Source: Syntrophobacterales bacterium (lineage in GTDB: Bacteria > Desulfobacterota > Syntrophia > Syntrophales > UBA2210). Taken from it: 38,973 nucleotides of DNA. A model generated the notes under the pieces. It saw only the letters and a list, made by a program, of their open reading frames with translations, was not told the origin of the DNA and ran no database searches. The position numbers and the translations under genes were made by a program. Shown piece after piece: positions 8,673 through 17,535 of the stretch. Every line of letters begins with the position of its first letter. Position 1 is the stretch's first letter. The stretch lies in contig JAGGXJ010000147.1 in the NCBI GenBank assembly GCA_021163105.1, forward strand, positions 1 to 38,973. The letters are read 5' to 3'.

Positions 8673-9194
8673 TCAGCGGTTCTTCGTCTTGAGAATTTCT
8701 CCGTGTTTCTTGAAATCAAAATGGAGCAGTTCATCCTTTACTTCGTCGTTCATTCTTATGAATTTGACTGCGATATTGAAAGTATTGAAATTATGCTCGA
8801 CTCTGACAACCTCTCCATATAGATAAAGGATTTTGTACGGCTGGACTGGAAGCACCAGTTTTATTTCCAGCACACTGCCTATGTCGTAACTCTTGTTAGA
8901 TGTCATTCTCATTCCATTAGCGCTTATATTCAATGGTTCAAAGGCTACAGATGATATATTTTCGCGTTCGGAGGAGAGGACCTTTATGATAGAATCCATT
9001 TTATCATTCAGCATGTTCAGCCACTCACTCAGGACCTTATCCTTCAGTTCGGGTGGTGTTGCCGCGTCGATTACGATTCCTACTTTGGATACACGGGCAT
9101 TTAGATCTTCTTGTTCTTCCAGCGATACCAGGCGCGTTTCAATCGGAAGATATGTGTTGACTCTTGAGTATTTTCTGGAATTCTGGGTTTCCAT
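8673..9194 (-). CDS. PilZ-type (putative c-di-GMP receptor) domain protein, 173 aa
   Basis: N-terminal RKYSRVNTYLPIETR, NISANGMRMTSNKSYDIGSVLEIKLVLP and YGEVVRVEHNFNTFNIAVKFIRMNDEVKDELLHF follow the PilZ layout (RxxxR, D/NxSxxG). Confidence 0.7.
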   Translation of the reverse strand: METQNSRKYSRVNTYLPIETRLVSLEEQEDLNARVSKVGIVIDAATPPELKDKVLSEWLNMLNDKMDSIIKVLSSERENISSVAFEPLNISANGMRMTSNKSYDIGSVLEIKLVLPVQPYKILYLYGEVVRVEHNFNTFNIAVKFIRMNDEVKDELLHFDFKKHGEILKTKNR

Positions 9195-9227
9195 GTTTTT
9201 ACCTCTTTAGGTATGTTATCGGTAGAA

Positions 9228-10451
9228 TCAGTCTTCGTACTCCTTGAAAAGCTCTTCTATCGAAACATTATCATCGATAGAAAGAGATCCTTTAATGGCC
9301 TGATTGCTTATTTCCCGTATTATGATGTTTTCACCCTTTCCCCATTGGGCGTCTTGAGTCTCTGTATGGTGTGAAGAAGACTTCATAATGGATGAATGAT
9401 GGACAGGCATATGTAACGTTTCTGCGGAAGGCCGAAATACATTGGAAGGGGGTATGAAGGTTGAGCGTGTTTCCAGAAACTCCTTTGAATATCGATCATG
9501 TGTAAACATCCCGTCAACTTTTCCCATCTGAATGGCATTCTCAATCTGCTGGAGATTATTTTCGCGGATAAGCGCCTTGACCGACGGTGTGCCACGGAGT
9601 ATCGAGAGTAAGGGCGCTCTCAATTCGGATTTTTTCACGTATGTTAACTGTTGGACAATGAGCCAGGAAAGTGTGGACGAGATTTGGTGGCGGATTTCAT
9701 CCTGAGATTCAAATGGAGCAGAATTACACAAACGATAGATAGCCTCTTCTGTATTGGTTGCGTGAAGGGTGGCAATAACCAGATGACCTGATTCCGCGGC
9801 GTTTATACTGAGCCTCATGGTCTCAGGTTCTCTTAATTCTCCTATGACTATTACATCGGGATCTTCCCTTAGAGAATCCATGAGTCCCTGTTCGAAAGAA
9901 TTGGTATGATCGCCAAGTTCACGTTGTTGAATGAAGGCTTTTTTTGACAGAAACCGGTATTCAATCGGATCTTCAATCGTAATAACATGGCATGCGCGAG
10001 AGGAATTAATTTCTTCTATAATGGCTGCTATGGTTGTCGTTTTCCCCGTTCCGGTGGCGCCGCAGATCAGGACAAGACCCTGCTGAAGTTTAGATATCTG
10101 GTGAAGAGACGGATGGAGATTTAGCTGGTCGACAGAGGGTGCATTTCCCGGCAGGAGCCGGATGGCAAGACTCAACCCGCTCGTTTCATTAAAAATGTTT
10201 ATTCGCAATCTCACGCCACTTATGGTGATTGCGTAATCCACAGAACGACGTGTTCTCAGCATGTTAATCCGTTCTGCGGAGAGAAGCTTTTTTACAAGAG
10301 AATCAATTTCGTCGGGGGTCCATTTCATGCTGTTGTTAAATTGGATTGTTCCTTTGATCCGGGTGACCACCGGATGGCTACTTGACAAATGTATGTCTGA
10401 TGCTCCCTGATTAACAGCAACACGAACTACCTCATTAAATTTATCCATCAT
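9228..10451 (-). CDS. pilT: PilT-like type IV pilus retraction ATPase, 407 aa, divergent C-terminus
   Basis: GASDIHLSSSHPVVTRIKG, Walker A CGATGTGKTTTIAAII, ITIEDPIEYRF, REDPDVIVIGELREPETMRLSINAAESGHLVIATLHATN. Confidence 0.85.
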   Translation of the reverse strand: MMDKFNEVVRVAVNQGASDIHLSSSHPVVTRIKGTIQFNNSMKWTPDEIDSLVKKLLSAERINMLRTRRSVDYAITISGVRLRINIFNETSGLSLAIRLLPGNAPSVDQLNLHPSLHQISKLQQGLVLICGATGTGKTTTIAAIIEEINSSRACHVITIEDPIEYRFLSKKAFIQQRELGDHTNSFEQGLMDSLREDPDVIVIGELREPETMRLSINAAESGHLVIATLHATNTEEAIYRLCNSAPFESQDEIRHQISSTLSWLIVQQLTYVKKSELRAPLLSILRGTPSVKALIRENNLQQIENAIQMGKVDGMFTHDRYSKEFLETRSTFIPPSNVFRPSAETLHMPVHHSSIMKSSSHHTETQDAQWGKGENIIIREISNQAIKGSLSIDDNVSIEELFKEYED

Positions 10452-10485
10452 GGGTACCTCCCATTTAGCGTCTCTGCTGTAAATT

Positions 10486-10501
10486 TATAATGAACATTAT
10501 A
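10486..10501. promoter_or_regulatory. 16-bp near-perfect palindrome upstream of the pilT-like gene, overlapping a -10-like TATAAT
   Basis: TATAATGAACATTATA; arms TATAATG/CATTATA around a 2-nt centre, about 35 bp upstream of the pilT start. Confidence 0.4.
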
Positions 10502-10574
10502 GAAACTTCCTTATACTTACGCCTGAAACGGGGAAAAATCAAGAAATTTTAAGAAATTATGGTGTATTATCTCT

Positions 10575-11243
10575 CTATATATAAGGGAACACGTGTTCTA
10601 TTACAAACTGGAAGTTACGCTTTACGTTTTCATTTCCGATGATGACTTCCATGTGCCCCGGGAGGAAATAATCAGTATCAAGCTTTGAAAGTCCCAGAAT
10701 ACTTTCTTTCAAAAGTGCACTGTCGCCCCCGGGAAAATCTGTTCTCCCGACATTCTGATTGAATATTACATCTCCGGGGAAAAGAGCCTTTCTGGAAGGC
10801 CAGTACAGGGCGATTGATCCCGGCGAGTGGCCGGGTACATGCAGTATCTCGAAATCTTCATTCCCTAATTTGATGGGTCCTTCCTCCAGCACAATATCTA
10901 TATGTACTTTCGGGGCATCTAATCCGAACATTCCATACATACGCCCGCCTATATCATCCAGAAAATCTATGCCCTCTTTGTGCAATCCTATTTTTATATT
11001 CTTATCACCGTCGAAGGCCTCGGATGCCTCAAGGTGATCAGGGTGTGAGTGGGTGTTTATTATATATTTGATATTTTTCAGATCTATCCCGTCCGCTTCC
11101 ATTTTCTTCAAAAGGCCTGGAAGAAACAGCTTGAGACCCGGGTCTACAAGCGCCTGAGCAGTCCCCCCTATGAAAAAGCTGTTGCAGTTGTTTTCAAACG
11201 GATTAGTCCACTCGTAAACATAAATGTCATTGTCCAGTTTCAT
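10575..11243 (-). CDS. MBL-fold metallohydrolase (glyoxalase II-like), 222 aa
   Basis: INTHSHPDHLEA (HxHxDH), LHVPGHSPGSIALYWP, LFPGDVIFNQNVGRTDFPGG, LPGH. Confidence 0.85.
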   Translation of the reverse strand: MKLDNDIYVYEWTNPFENNCNSFFIGGTAQALVDPGLKLFLPGLLKKMEADGIDLKNIKYIINTHSHPDHLEASEAFDGDKNIKIGLHKEGIDFLDDIGGRMYGMFGLDAPKVHIDIVLEEGPIKLGNEDFEILHVPGHSPGSIALYWPSRKALFPGDVIFNQNVGRTDFPGGDSALLKESILGLSKLDTDYFLPGHMEVIIGNENVKRNFQFVIEHVFPYI

Positions 11244-11252
11244 CGTTTCTCC

Positions 11253-12005
11253 TCATTTTGGAAGGTAATATAAGGGGTTTTTAGCCCTGTTTTTGTATCG
11301 TATTTCAAAGTGCAGGCAGGGTTTGCCAGTTTTTTCTTCTCTTCCAAGAAGTCCTATCTTGTCCCCTCTCCTGACAGTTGATCCTGCATATACTGTTCTC
11401 TTCTTTAAGTGAGAGTAGACAGTCGAATAGATGCTGTTATGCTTTATAATAATAGTTTCTCCATAATATTTGATGGGCGCGGAATGTATCACAGTCCCGC
11501 CTGCGGATGCCAGGATGGATGTTCCCTCTTTTCCGTTTATCTTGATTCCGTTATGCTGTATGCCCTTATATACGCCGAATTTAGAAGACACTCTGCCTTT
11601 TACCGGCCATATAAAACCGGGTCTGTAAGATTGAGAAGTTTTCTTATCCGACACTTTTCCGGGAGCAGGAGCCCTGTTTTTTCTGGTAGTTTCGGGGGGT
11701 TCCTTTTTTGCCGTATCAGCTGTCTTATATGATGTTGTGCCGGGTTTAATGGAGATGGTGCTTGCGGCATTGGGGATAAACAATACACTGCCTGCTTCGA
11801 TACGGCTGTCAGGCAGGTTGTTCGCCTCGGCGAGTTTGTCGAGATCACAATTGTAAGCTTGGGATATTCTCCACAGAGTTTCACCCTCTTTTACCCTGTG
11901 ATAGACACCGTTTGTATTTCTACCTGGACCGGACGTAGTTGCGCAGGCAGTGATGAATAACAGGATAAGGAGAGATATGAAGAGATTTTTTTTGTCGTGT
12001 AACAT
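11253..12005 (-). CDS. LysM domain plus M23 peptidase lipoprotein, NlpD-like, 250 aa
   Basis: Lipobox-like LFITACATT; LysM YHRVKEGETLWRISQAYNCDLDKLAEANNLPD; M23 VKGRVSSKFGVYKGIQHNGIKI...KPCLHFEIRYKNRAKNPLYYLP. Confidence 0.85.
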   Translation of the reverse strand: MLHDKKNLFISLLILLFITACATTSGPGRNTNGVYHRVKEGETLWRISQAYNCDLDKLAEANNLPDSRIEAGSVLFIPNAASTISIKPGTTSYKTADTAKKEPPETTRKNRAPAPGKVSDKKTSQSYRPGFIWPVKGRVSSKFGVYKGIQHNGIKINGKEGTSILASAGGTVIHSAPIKYYGETIIIKHNSIYSTVYSHLKKRTVYAGSTVRRGDKIGLLGREEKTGKPCLHFEIRYKNRAKNPLYYLPK

Positions 12006-12015
12006 AGGACTCCAA

Positions 12016-12597
12016 TTACAAAAGATACTTAATTAATATAAAACCTCCGATAAGAAGCGCCACAAAAACAAAGGCCAGGATATTGAAATAGCGATCTATA
12101 AAAAGTTTAATGCTCGGACCGAATTTATATATCAGCCACCCTACAAGAAAAAATCTTGCGGACCGGCTTACCGCTGAAGCGATGAGAAAGATTACGAAAT
12201 TTATCTTGAATGCGCCTGCCGATATAGTAAAGACCTTGTAAGGAATGGGTGTAAAACCGGCTATCCCGACGGCCCACGCATTGTATCTGTTGTACAGGTC
12301 GCCTACCGCGTAGTATTGCTCTATAAAACCATAGAAATCAACTATGCGAAAGCCAATCAGATCCATAAACCGGTATCCGATCTCATATCCGACAACACCG
12401 CCTGAAACTGAACCCAGAGAGCATATCAAAGCGTATCTGAACGATTTGGCCGGAATGGATATTGCCAGCGCTATCAGCAGAACATCGGGCGGCACAGGGA
12501 AAAAACTCGATTCCGCAAATGCGAGCAGAAACAGCGCCCAGGATCCGTATGGTGTTTCAGCCCAGAGAAGAACCCAGTCATATAATCTTCTAAGCAT
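12016..12597 (-). CDS. YqaA/DedA-like (SNARE-associated/VTT) membrane protein, 193 aa
   Basis: LLAFAESSFFPVPPDVLLIALAI, YEIGYRFMDLIG, GFTPIPYKVFTISAGAF. Confidence 0.82.
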   Translation of the reverse strand: MLRRLYDWVLLWAETPYGSWALFLLAFAESSFFPVPPDVLLIALAISIPAKSFRYALICSLGSVSGGVVGYEIGYRFMDLIGFRIVDFYGFIEQYYAVGDLYNRYNAWAVGIAGFTPIPYKVFTISAGAFKINFVIFLIASAVSRSARFFLVGWLIYKFGPSIKLFIDRYFNILAFVFVALLIGGFILIKYLL

Positions 12598-12605
12598 GCT
12601 CTATG

Positions 12606-13259
12606 TCAGCCCTTCCATCCGTACTCTCCTATCAGGTCAACAAAACGGCACCCGCAGAGATCTTCTGTCTTTATGTCATCCGGTTCTTCCGACAGGCGGG
12701 TGATTTTTAACAATGTCTGCGAGCTTTGGCTGCCGACAGGAATGATAAGTCTTCCCCCGACAGCCAGCTGTCTCTTGAGAGTTTGGGGGATCTTCGGGGC
12801 GCCGGCAGTAGTTATAATAGCGTCGAACGGAGATTCTTCGCTCCACCCATACGTTCCGTCTCCGGCCCTTATCAATATGTTGTGGTAGTGGAGCGAATCC
12901 AGGGTCCTTTGTGCCCTGAAAGCAAGAGACGCTATCCTCTCGATTGAAAATACCCTCTCGGCCAACTCTGCCAGGATTGCTGTCTGATATCCGCAACCGG
13001 TTCCTATTTCCAGGACCTTTTCGATTCCCTTCAGCTCAAGCGCTTCAGTCATGAGACCCACGATGTAAGGTTGGGAAATAGTCTGCCTGGAGCCTATGGG
13101 CAGGGGATTGTCGGAGTATGCCTGATTCTGGATGCTCTCATCCAAAAAAAGATGTCTCGGAACCGTTGCCATCGTCTTTAAAACCCTCTCATCAGTAATG
13201 CCTCTCGCTATGAGGTGGTTATTGATCATACGGGTTCTTTGCTTGCTGTACCTGCGCAT
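12606..13259 (-). CDS. pcm: protein-L-isoaspartate O-methyltransferase, 217 aa
   Basis: VPRHLFLDESIQNQAYSDNPLPIGSRQTISQPYIVGLMTEAL and VLEIGTGCGYQTAILAEL are diagnostic PCMT motifs. Confidence 0.95.
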   Translation of the reverse strand: MRRYSKQRTRMINNHLIARGITDERVLKTMATVPRHLFLDESIQNQAYSDNPLPIGSRQTISQPYIVGLMTEALELKGIEKVLEIGTGCGYQTAILAELAERVFSIERIASLAFRAQRTLDSLHYHNILIRAGDGTYGWSEESPFDAIITTAGAPKIPQTLKRQLAVGGRLIIPVGSQSSQTLLKITRLSEEPDDIKTEDLCGCRFVDLIGEYGWKG

Positions 13260-13630
13260 AAGTTCTGTCCAAATGTTTCCTCTAATATCTTTTCAAATCC
13301 ATCTTTGTGCATATCATATTTTTAAGGATATTGGGATGGTACAGATACGGAAAATACGAGTAGCTATCATTTAACAGCCCTGTTTTCAACAAAAAAGCGC
13401 CTCGGTGGGGATGATTGACTTGACGGCGCTATATTATTCATACATGTGGTGTGGGCAGTTTTTAATGTAGTGTTTTGGAAAGATCAGATATTTTTCACAG
13501 TAATCTCGGGTTGGGTTCTTGTAGGCAAATCAGTTTATCTGACAGCATTACTCATATTGTCTTAGCCGCGCGTTTTTCTTGACACTCAAACGTATTTCTT
13601 CTACACATCAAAAAGCAATTTTGTGGAAAG

Positions 13631-14743
13631 TTGAATTTTCACCATTTTGTCAAAAATAATCTGTTTGTTCCTGCGCGGGAGTTTAATCTGATGATTCCAA
13701 CCTCTTCATGGGCGATAATGATAAGGACTTATTTTAAGGTACTTCCCGATGTACATCGCTGTCTGGATGGGTGGAAAAATCGTGCAAGGCAGATCCCGGA
13801 CCCGGAGCTCAGGAAACAGGCGTTGATGAGCATACAGACAAAAACTTTTCACTGTGAGGGAGGATCTGTTTATGGATTACTGGCAGGTGAAAAGCGCGGA
13901 GAAGCCATACGTTTTATTGTCGCCTACCAGACTATCTGTGATTATCTTGATAATTTGTGTGACCGTAGCACATCTTTAGATCCGACTGATTTTCGCGCAC
14001 TTCACGAATCACTGCTTCACGCGTTGACGCCGAAGGCTGAGAGTGTCAATTATTATCGATTTCGAGACGAACAGGATGATGGTGGTTATCTGATATCGCT
14101 TGTGAAAACATGTCAGGATGTTCTGGAAAAACTTCCCTCATACAATAATATTTCTTCAGAACTCTATGAGCTGGCGGGTTATTATTGTGACCTGCAGGTA
14201 CATAAGCATGTAAAAGAGGAAGAGCGTATTCCACGTTTGAAGGAGTGGTTTGAGACGCATCGGGATGGACTGCCGGAGATGAGCTGGTATGAATTTTCGG
14301 CATGTTGCGGTTCAACGCTTGGTATATTCTGTCTGGTTGCCTGCGCGTTTCATGACCAGTGTCCGGATAAACTGGCATCGCGTGTAAAAAATGCTTATTT
14401 TCCATGGGTGCAGGGGCTTCATATCCTTCTGGATTACTTTATCGATCAGGAAGAAGACCGCATCGGGAAAGACCTTAATTTCTGTTCTTATTATAAAAAT
14501 GATGAAGAGATGCTGAGGCGGTTAACGCACTTTTTCAATCAGGCGGACAGAAGCATCTCCGGATTGCCACATTCAGAATTTCATCAGATGGTTAACCGTG
14601 GATTATTTGCTATCTATCTCTCGGACAAAAAAGTAGATAGACAGGAATCAGTACGCAGAATGGCCAAAAAGATTATTCGCCTTGGCGGATGGGCGTCATC
14701 CTTTTTCTATCTAAATGGGTGGATCTATCGGCGGATCAGATAG
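13631..14743 (+). CDS. DUF2600 / YtpB-type terpene (tetraprenyl-beta-curcumene-like) synthase; likely true start at 13691
   Basis: TFHCEGGSVYGLLAG, AYQTICDYLDNLCDRS (Asp-rich), GYYCDLQVHKHVKEEERIPRLKEWF, LLDYFIDQEEDRIGKDLNFCSYYKNDEEM match the motif set of Bacillus YtpB-family proteins. Confidence 0.85.
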   Translation: MNFHHFVKNNLFVPAREFNLMIPTSSWAIMIRTYFKVLPDVHRCLDGWKNRARQIPDPELRKQALMSIQTKTFHCEGGSVYGLLAGEKRGEAIRFIVAYQTICDYLDNLCDRSTSLDPTDFRALHESLLHALTPKAESVNYYRFRDEQDDGGYLISLVKTCQDVLEKLPSYNNISSELYELAGYYCDLQVHKHVKEEERIPRLKEWFETHRDGLPEMSWYEFSACCGSTLGIFCLVACAFHDQCPDKLASRVKNAYFPWVQGLHILLDYFIDQEEDRIGKDLNFCSYYKNDEEMLRRLTHFFNQADRSISGLPHSEFHQMVNRGLFAIYLSDKKVDRQESVRRMAKKIIRLGGWASSFFYLNGWIYRRIR

Positions 14744-14768
14744 TGTCCATCTTGAAATGGCCCTTTTC
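14743..14768 (+). repeat. second copy of the GTGTCCATCYKGAAATGGCCCTTTTC repeat end
   Basis: gtgtccatcttgaaatggcccttttc versus gtgtccatccggaaatggcccttttc at 834-859: 24/26 identical. Confidence 0.8.
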
Positions 14769-14776
14769 GCGGTCTC

Positions 14777-15286
14777 TCAGGCTTTATCCCTCAAGAGAAG
14801 TTTTGCCTGAATTAAAATTCCCGAAAGGGCCAGGATAAGGACGATAGCTGTCTCGATCTTTGGGTCAAAGGTGAGGGCATCAATAATCATAGAGGCGCCG
14901 GCTACGGACGAGAGCGCGATAAGCGCCCAATCAAAAAGGAAAAGCAGGAGTATCGCCCCAACGATGCCGCCCGCGATGTACGCGATCCAGAATAACTCCC
15001 GGGGGATCAATCCGAGAGCGGCCACAATCATGTAGGCTATGTAAGAGCCCGCGAGGAAGCCGCCTGCAAATATGGCAAATCTTTGCATGAAGACGGCGAT
15101 GAATATGCCGATAATCCCCAAGATGATACCCGCGGCCAGTATTATAACAGGTGAATCGATAGTCAGGATTTGATCGGCGAAGGTAAGGCCCGTGATGAAA
15201 CCTGTGGCACCCACGAAAAACCAGAAGAATTTACGGCCTCCTGCCAGCAAAAAAATACCTGTAGCAACCTGTATTAACGGTGTCAT
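14777..15286 (-). CDS. multi-pass membrane protein of unknown function, 169 aa
   Basis: Several hydrophobic helices (IFLLAGGRKFFWFFVGATGFITGL, IILAAGIILGIIGIFIAVF, FLAGSYIAYMIVAALGL); resembles DUF4203-type membrane proteins. Confidence 0.6.
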   Translation of the reverse strand: MTPLIQVATGIFLLAGGRKFFWFFVGATGFITGLTFADQILTIDSPVIILAAGIILGIIGIFIAVFMQRFAIFAGGFLAGSYIAYMIVAALGLIPRELFWIAYIAGGIVGAILLLFLFDWALIALSSVAGASMIIDALTFDPKIETAIVLILALSGILIQAKLLLRDKA

Positions 15287-15528
15287 AATTGTCCTTTTGC
15301 GCTGATAGTCTGCGGAGTAGATGTCGCCGGGATAGCGGCTCTCCGGTGAGTATCCTCGCCTGTTGTGAAACCTTTGTCAAACCTTTAATCTCACAAAAGC
15401 CCGGACTGCCTGACAGAACATGGCATATCTTTATAATACTTGACAGAATCGGACTCCCGGTTTACAAACGTAATTAATTCGGTTTTCGCTCCTTTTTAAG
15501 GCTTTCTTTGTAAGAGAGGAATCTTATC

Positions 15529-16092
15529 ATGGCGCAAAAGACGTTTTATAAGAGATTTCTGGTTCCCGCGGGCATTGTAATGCTCCTGATGATCCTGTCT
15601 ATCAATGTCTATAATATGTCCCCTCTCATAGGTATTAATCATCCGGGCCTGAGCCGGTTAATATCTAATATATCCGCACTATTCATGCTTATCAGTATAT
15701 GGTTTGGCGCCTTTATCGCTCATCCGCTTGCCTACAGGGCTGGCGCGAATATGGGGGAGAGGCTACTATGTGGTCTGGTCACCCCCCTGGTCTGGTCGGC
15801 AAAGATGGTGTATGGCGCCGGATGCATCTATTCCGGCTGGGAACTGGCCTACTGGTGTTTTCACCCCCTGATTGTGGGGGTTATAGGGGTTGCTTTACTT
15901 GATATGGGTATTTCCGAGATTGTCTGCAGACTGGCGTACCGGGAAAAAGCCCCGATACCGGGACAAATTATCCAGCCCGCCGTTGTGATCGTGCTCCTTG
16001 CAGGCATTATTATCGTACCCGTTGCCCTTTGGAATGGGGGCACTTTCCTGTTTTATATATTCGTGGACATATATACTGCGCTCTTTTACTGA
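15529..16092 (+). CDS. multi-pass membrane protein of unknown function, 187 aa, apparently co-transcribed with the sulfatase
   Basis: aagagaggaatcttatcATG RBS; about four or five hydrophobic segments; ends 27 bp before the sulfatase ORF. Confidence 0.65.
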   Translation: MAQKTFYKRFLVPAGIVMLLMILSINVYNMSPLIGINHPGLSRLISNISALFMLISIWFGAFIAHPLAYRAGANMGERLLCGLVTPLVWSAKMVYGAGCIYSGWELAYWCFHPLIVGVIGVALLDMGISEIVCRLAYREKAPIPGQIIQPAVVIVLLAGIIIVPVALWNGGTFLFYIFVDIYTALFY

Positions 16093-16119
16093 TCCGGAAT
16101 TTAAAGGGGGGAACCGGAC

Positions 16120-17526
16120 ATGGCATCATTTGAAGACAATCTGTTTGAAAGGAACATTTCCCGAAGAGAAATTCTCGAAATCCTGGGCGGCATGGCGGTT
16201 GCCGGGGTGCTGGACATATCTTTTCCAATAAAAGCCCTTTCCGCTCCGGCCAGGAAACCCAATATAATCTTTATTCTGAGTGACGATCACCGTTGGGATC
16301 ATATGAGCTGTATGGGCCACCCTTTTCTCAAAACTCCCAATCTCGACAGGATAGCGGATGAGGGGTCTCTTTGCGAAAATGCCTTTGTCACCTCGTCTCT
16401 CTGCAGTCCCAGCAGGGCGAGTTTCCTCACCGGCCAGTATGCCCATACCCATGGGGTGAAGAATAATATAACCCCCTGGAGCGATGAAAATGTTACTTTT
16501 ATGGAACTGTTAAAAAAAGGAGGCTATGACACCGCATTCATCGGCAAATGGCATATGCCCGGCAAGGGATTACCGGATCTGAGGGGTGTGGACAGATTTA
16601 TCTCTTTTACTATTCAGAGAGGGCAGGGGAGATATTTTAACTGCCCCCTGATAGTGGATGGCGTTAATACCCCTTCCAGAAAGGAATATATAACTGAGGA
16701 ACTTACCGATTATGCTTTGGATTTTATAAAGCAGAAGAGAGACAATCCGTTTTGCCTGTATCTCTCTATGAAGGCGGTTCACCACCGCTGGTTGCCCCCA
16801 AAGGATCTGAAGGGTACCTACAGCAAGATAGACGATCTTTATTTGCCGCCGGAGGCGGATAACTGGATCGGTCTTGTAGATAATCACATTATTTACGGGA
16901 CATTTGGTGGTCTGAAACAAATGTACAGAGGGTACTGCGAAACCATCCTTGAAATAGACAGGGAGGTGGGTCGCATTTTAGATTATCTCGATGCGGCCGG
17001 AATTGCCGATGATACCGTCGTGATATACGCCGGGGATAATGGGATATACTGGGGAGAACATCGTCTTGTAGATAAACGATTTGCCTATGAAGAGGTTATT
17101 CGTATTCCTTATATGATTCGCTATCCGAATTTTATCAGAAATCCGGGCAGAAGACTGTCTCAGATGGTGTTGAATATCGATCTGGCGCCTACTATACTGG
17201 AATTGGCCGGGCTCAGGGTGCCGGGGAATATGCAGGGAACGAGTATTGCTCCTCTCCTTGCATCGAAGGATATACCGTGGAGAAAATCGTGGCTTTATGA
17301 ATATTTTGTCGATTTTCCTTACACGGTGCCCCAGATGTATGCTCTTCGTACCAGAAATTACAAGTACATCGAGTATCAAAGCGGGTGCTATCCACCGGAA
17401 CTTTACGATATTTTATCTGATCCCAAAGAAAAGAAAGATCTTTATAATACCGGGCTGGCGGGCAAAATCCTTCCGCGATTACAGGAGGAATTGATAAGGC
17501 TCAAAAAGGAGACAGGTGTTCCCTGA
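16120..17526 (+). CDS. Cys-type sulfatase, 468 aa, with Tat-like N-terminal signal
   Basis: FGly motif CSPSRASFLTG (16402-16434), NIIFILSDDHRWDHMSCMG, YAGDNGIYWGEH; N-terminal SRREILEILGGMAVAGVLDISFPIKALSAPA is twin-arginine-like. Confidence 0.93.
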   Translation: MASFEDNLFERNISRREILEILGGMAVAGVLDISFPIKALSAPARKPNIIFILSDDHRWDHMSCMGHPFLKTPNLDRIADEGSLCENAFVTSSLCSPSRASFLTGQYAHTHGVKNNITPWSDENVTFMELLKKGGYDTAFIGKWHMPGKGLPDLRGVDRFISFTIQRGQGRYFNCPLIVDGVNTPSRKEYITEELTDYALDFIKQKRDNPFCLYLSMKAVHHRWLPPKDLKGTYSKIDDLYLPPEADNWIGLVDNHIIYGTFGGLKQMYRGYCETILEIDREVGRILDYLDAAGIADDTVVIYAGDNGIYWGEHRLVDKRFAYEEVIRIPYMIRYPNFIRNPGRRLSQMVLNIDLAPTILELAGLRVPGNMQGTSIAPLLASKDIPWRKSWLYEYFVDFPYTVPQMYALRTRNYKYIEYQSGCYPPELYDILSDPKEKKDLYNTGLAGKILPRLQEELIRLKKETGVP

Positions 17527-17535
17527 ATGTAGGAA

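Noticed and set aside
13373-13384. AACAGCCCTGTT, also found at about 150-161 inside the transposase 3' end
   Set aside because: Short 12-bp semi-palindrome; two occurrences are not enough to claim a repeat family or a second IS end.
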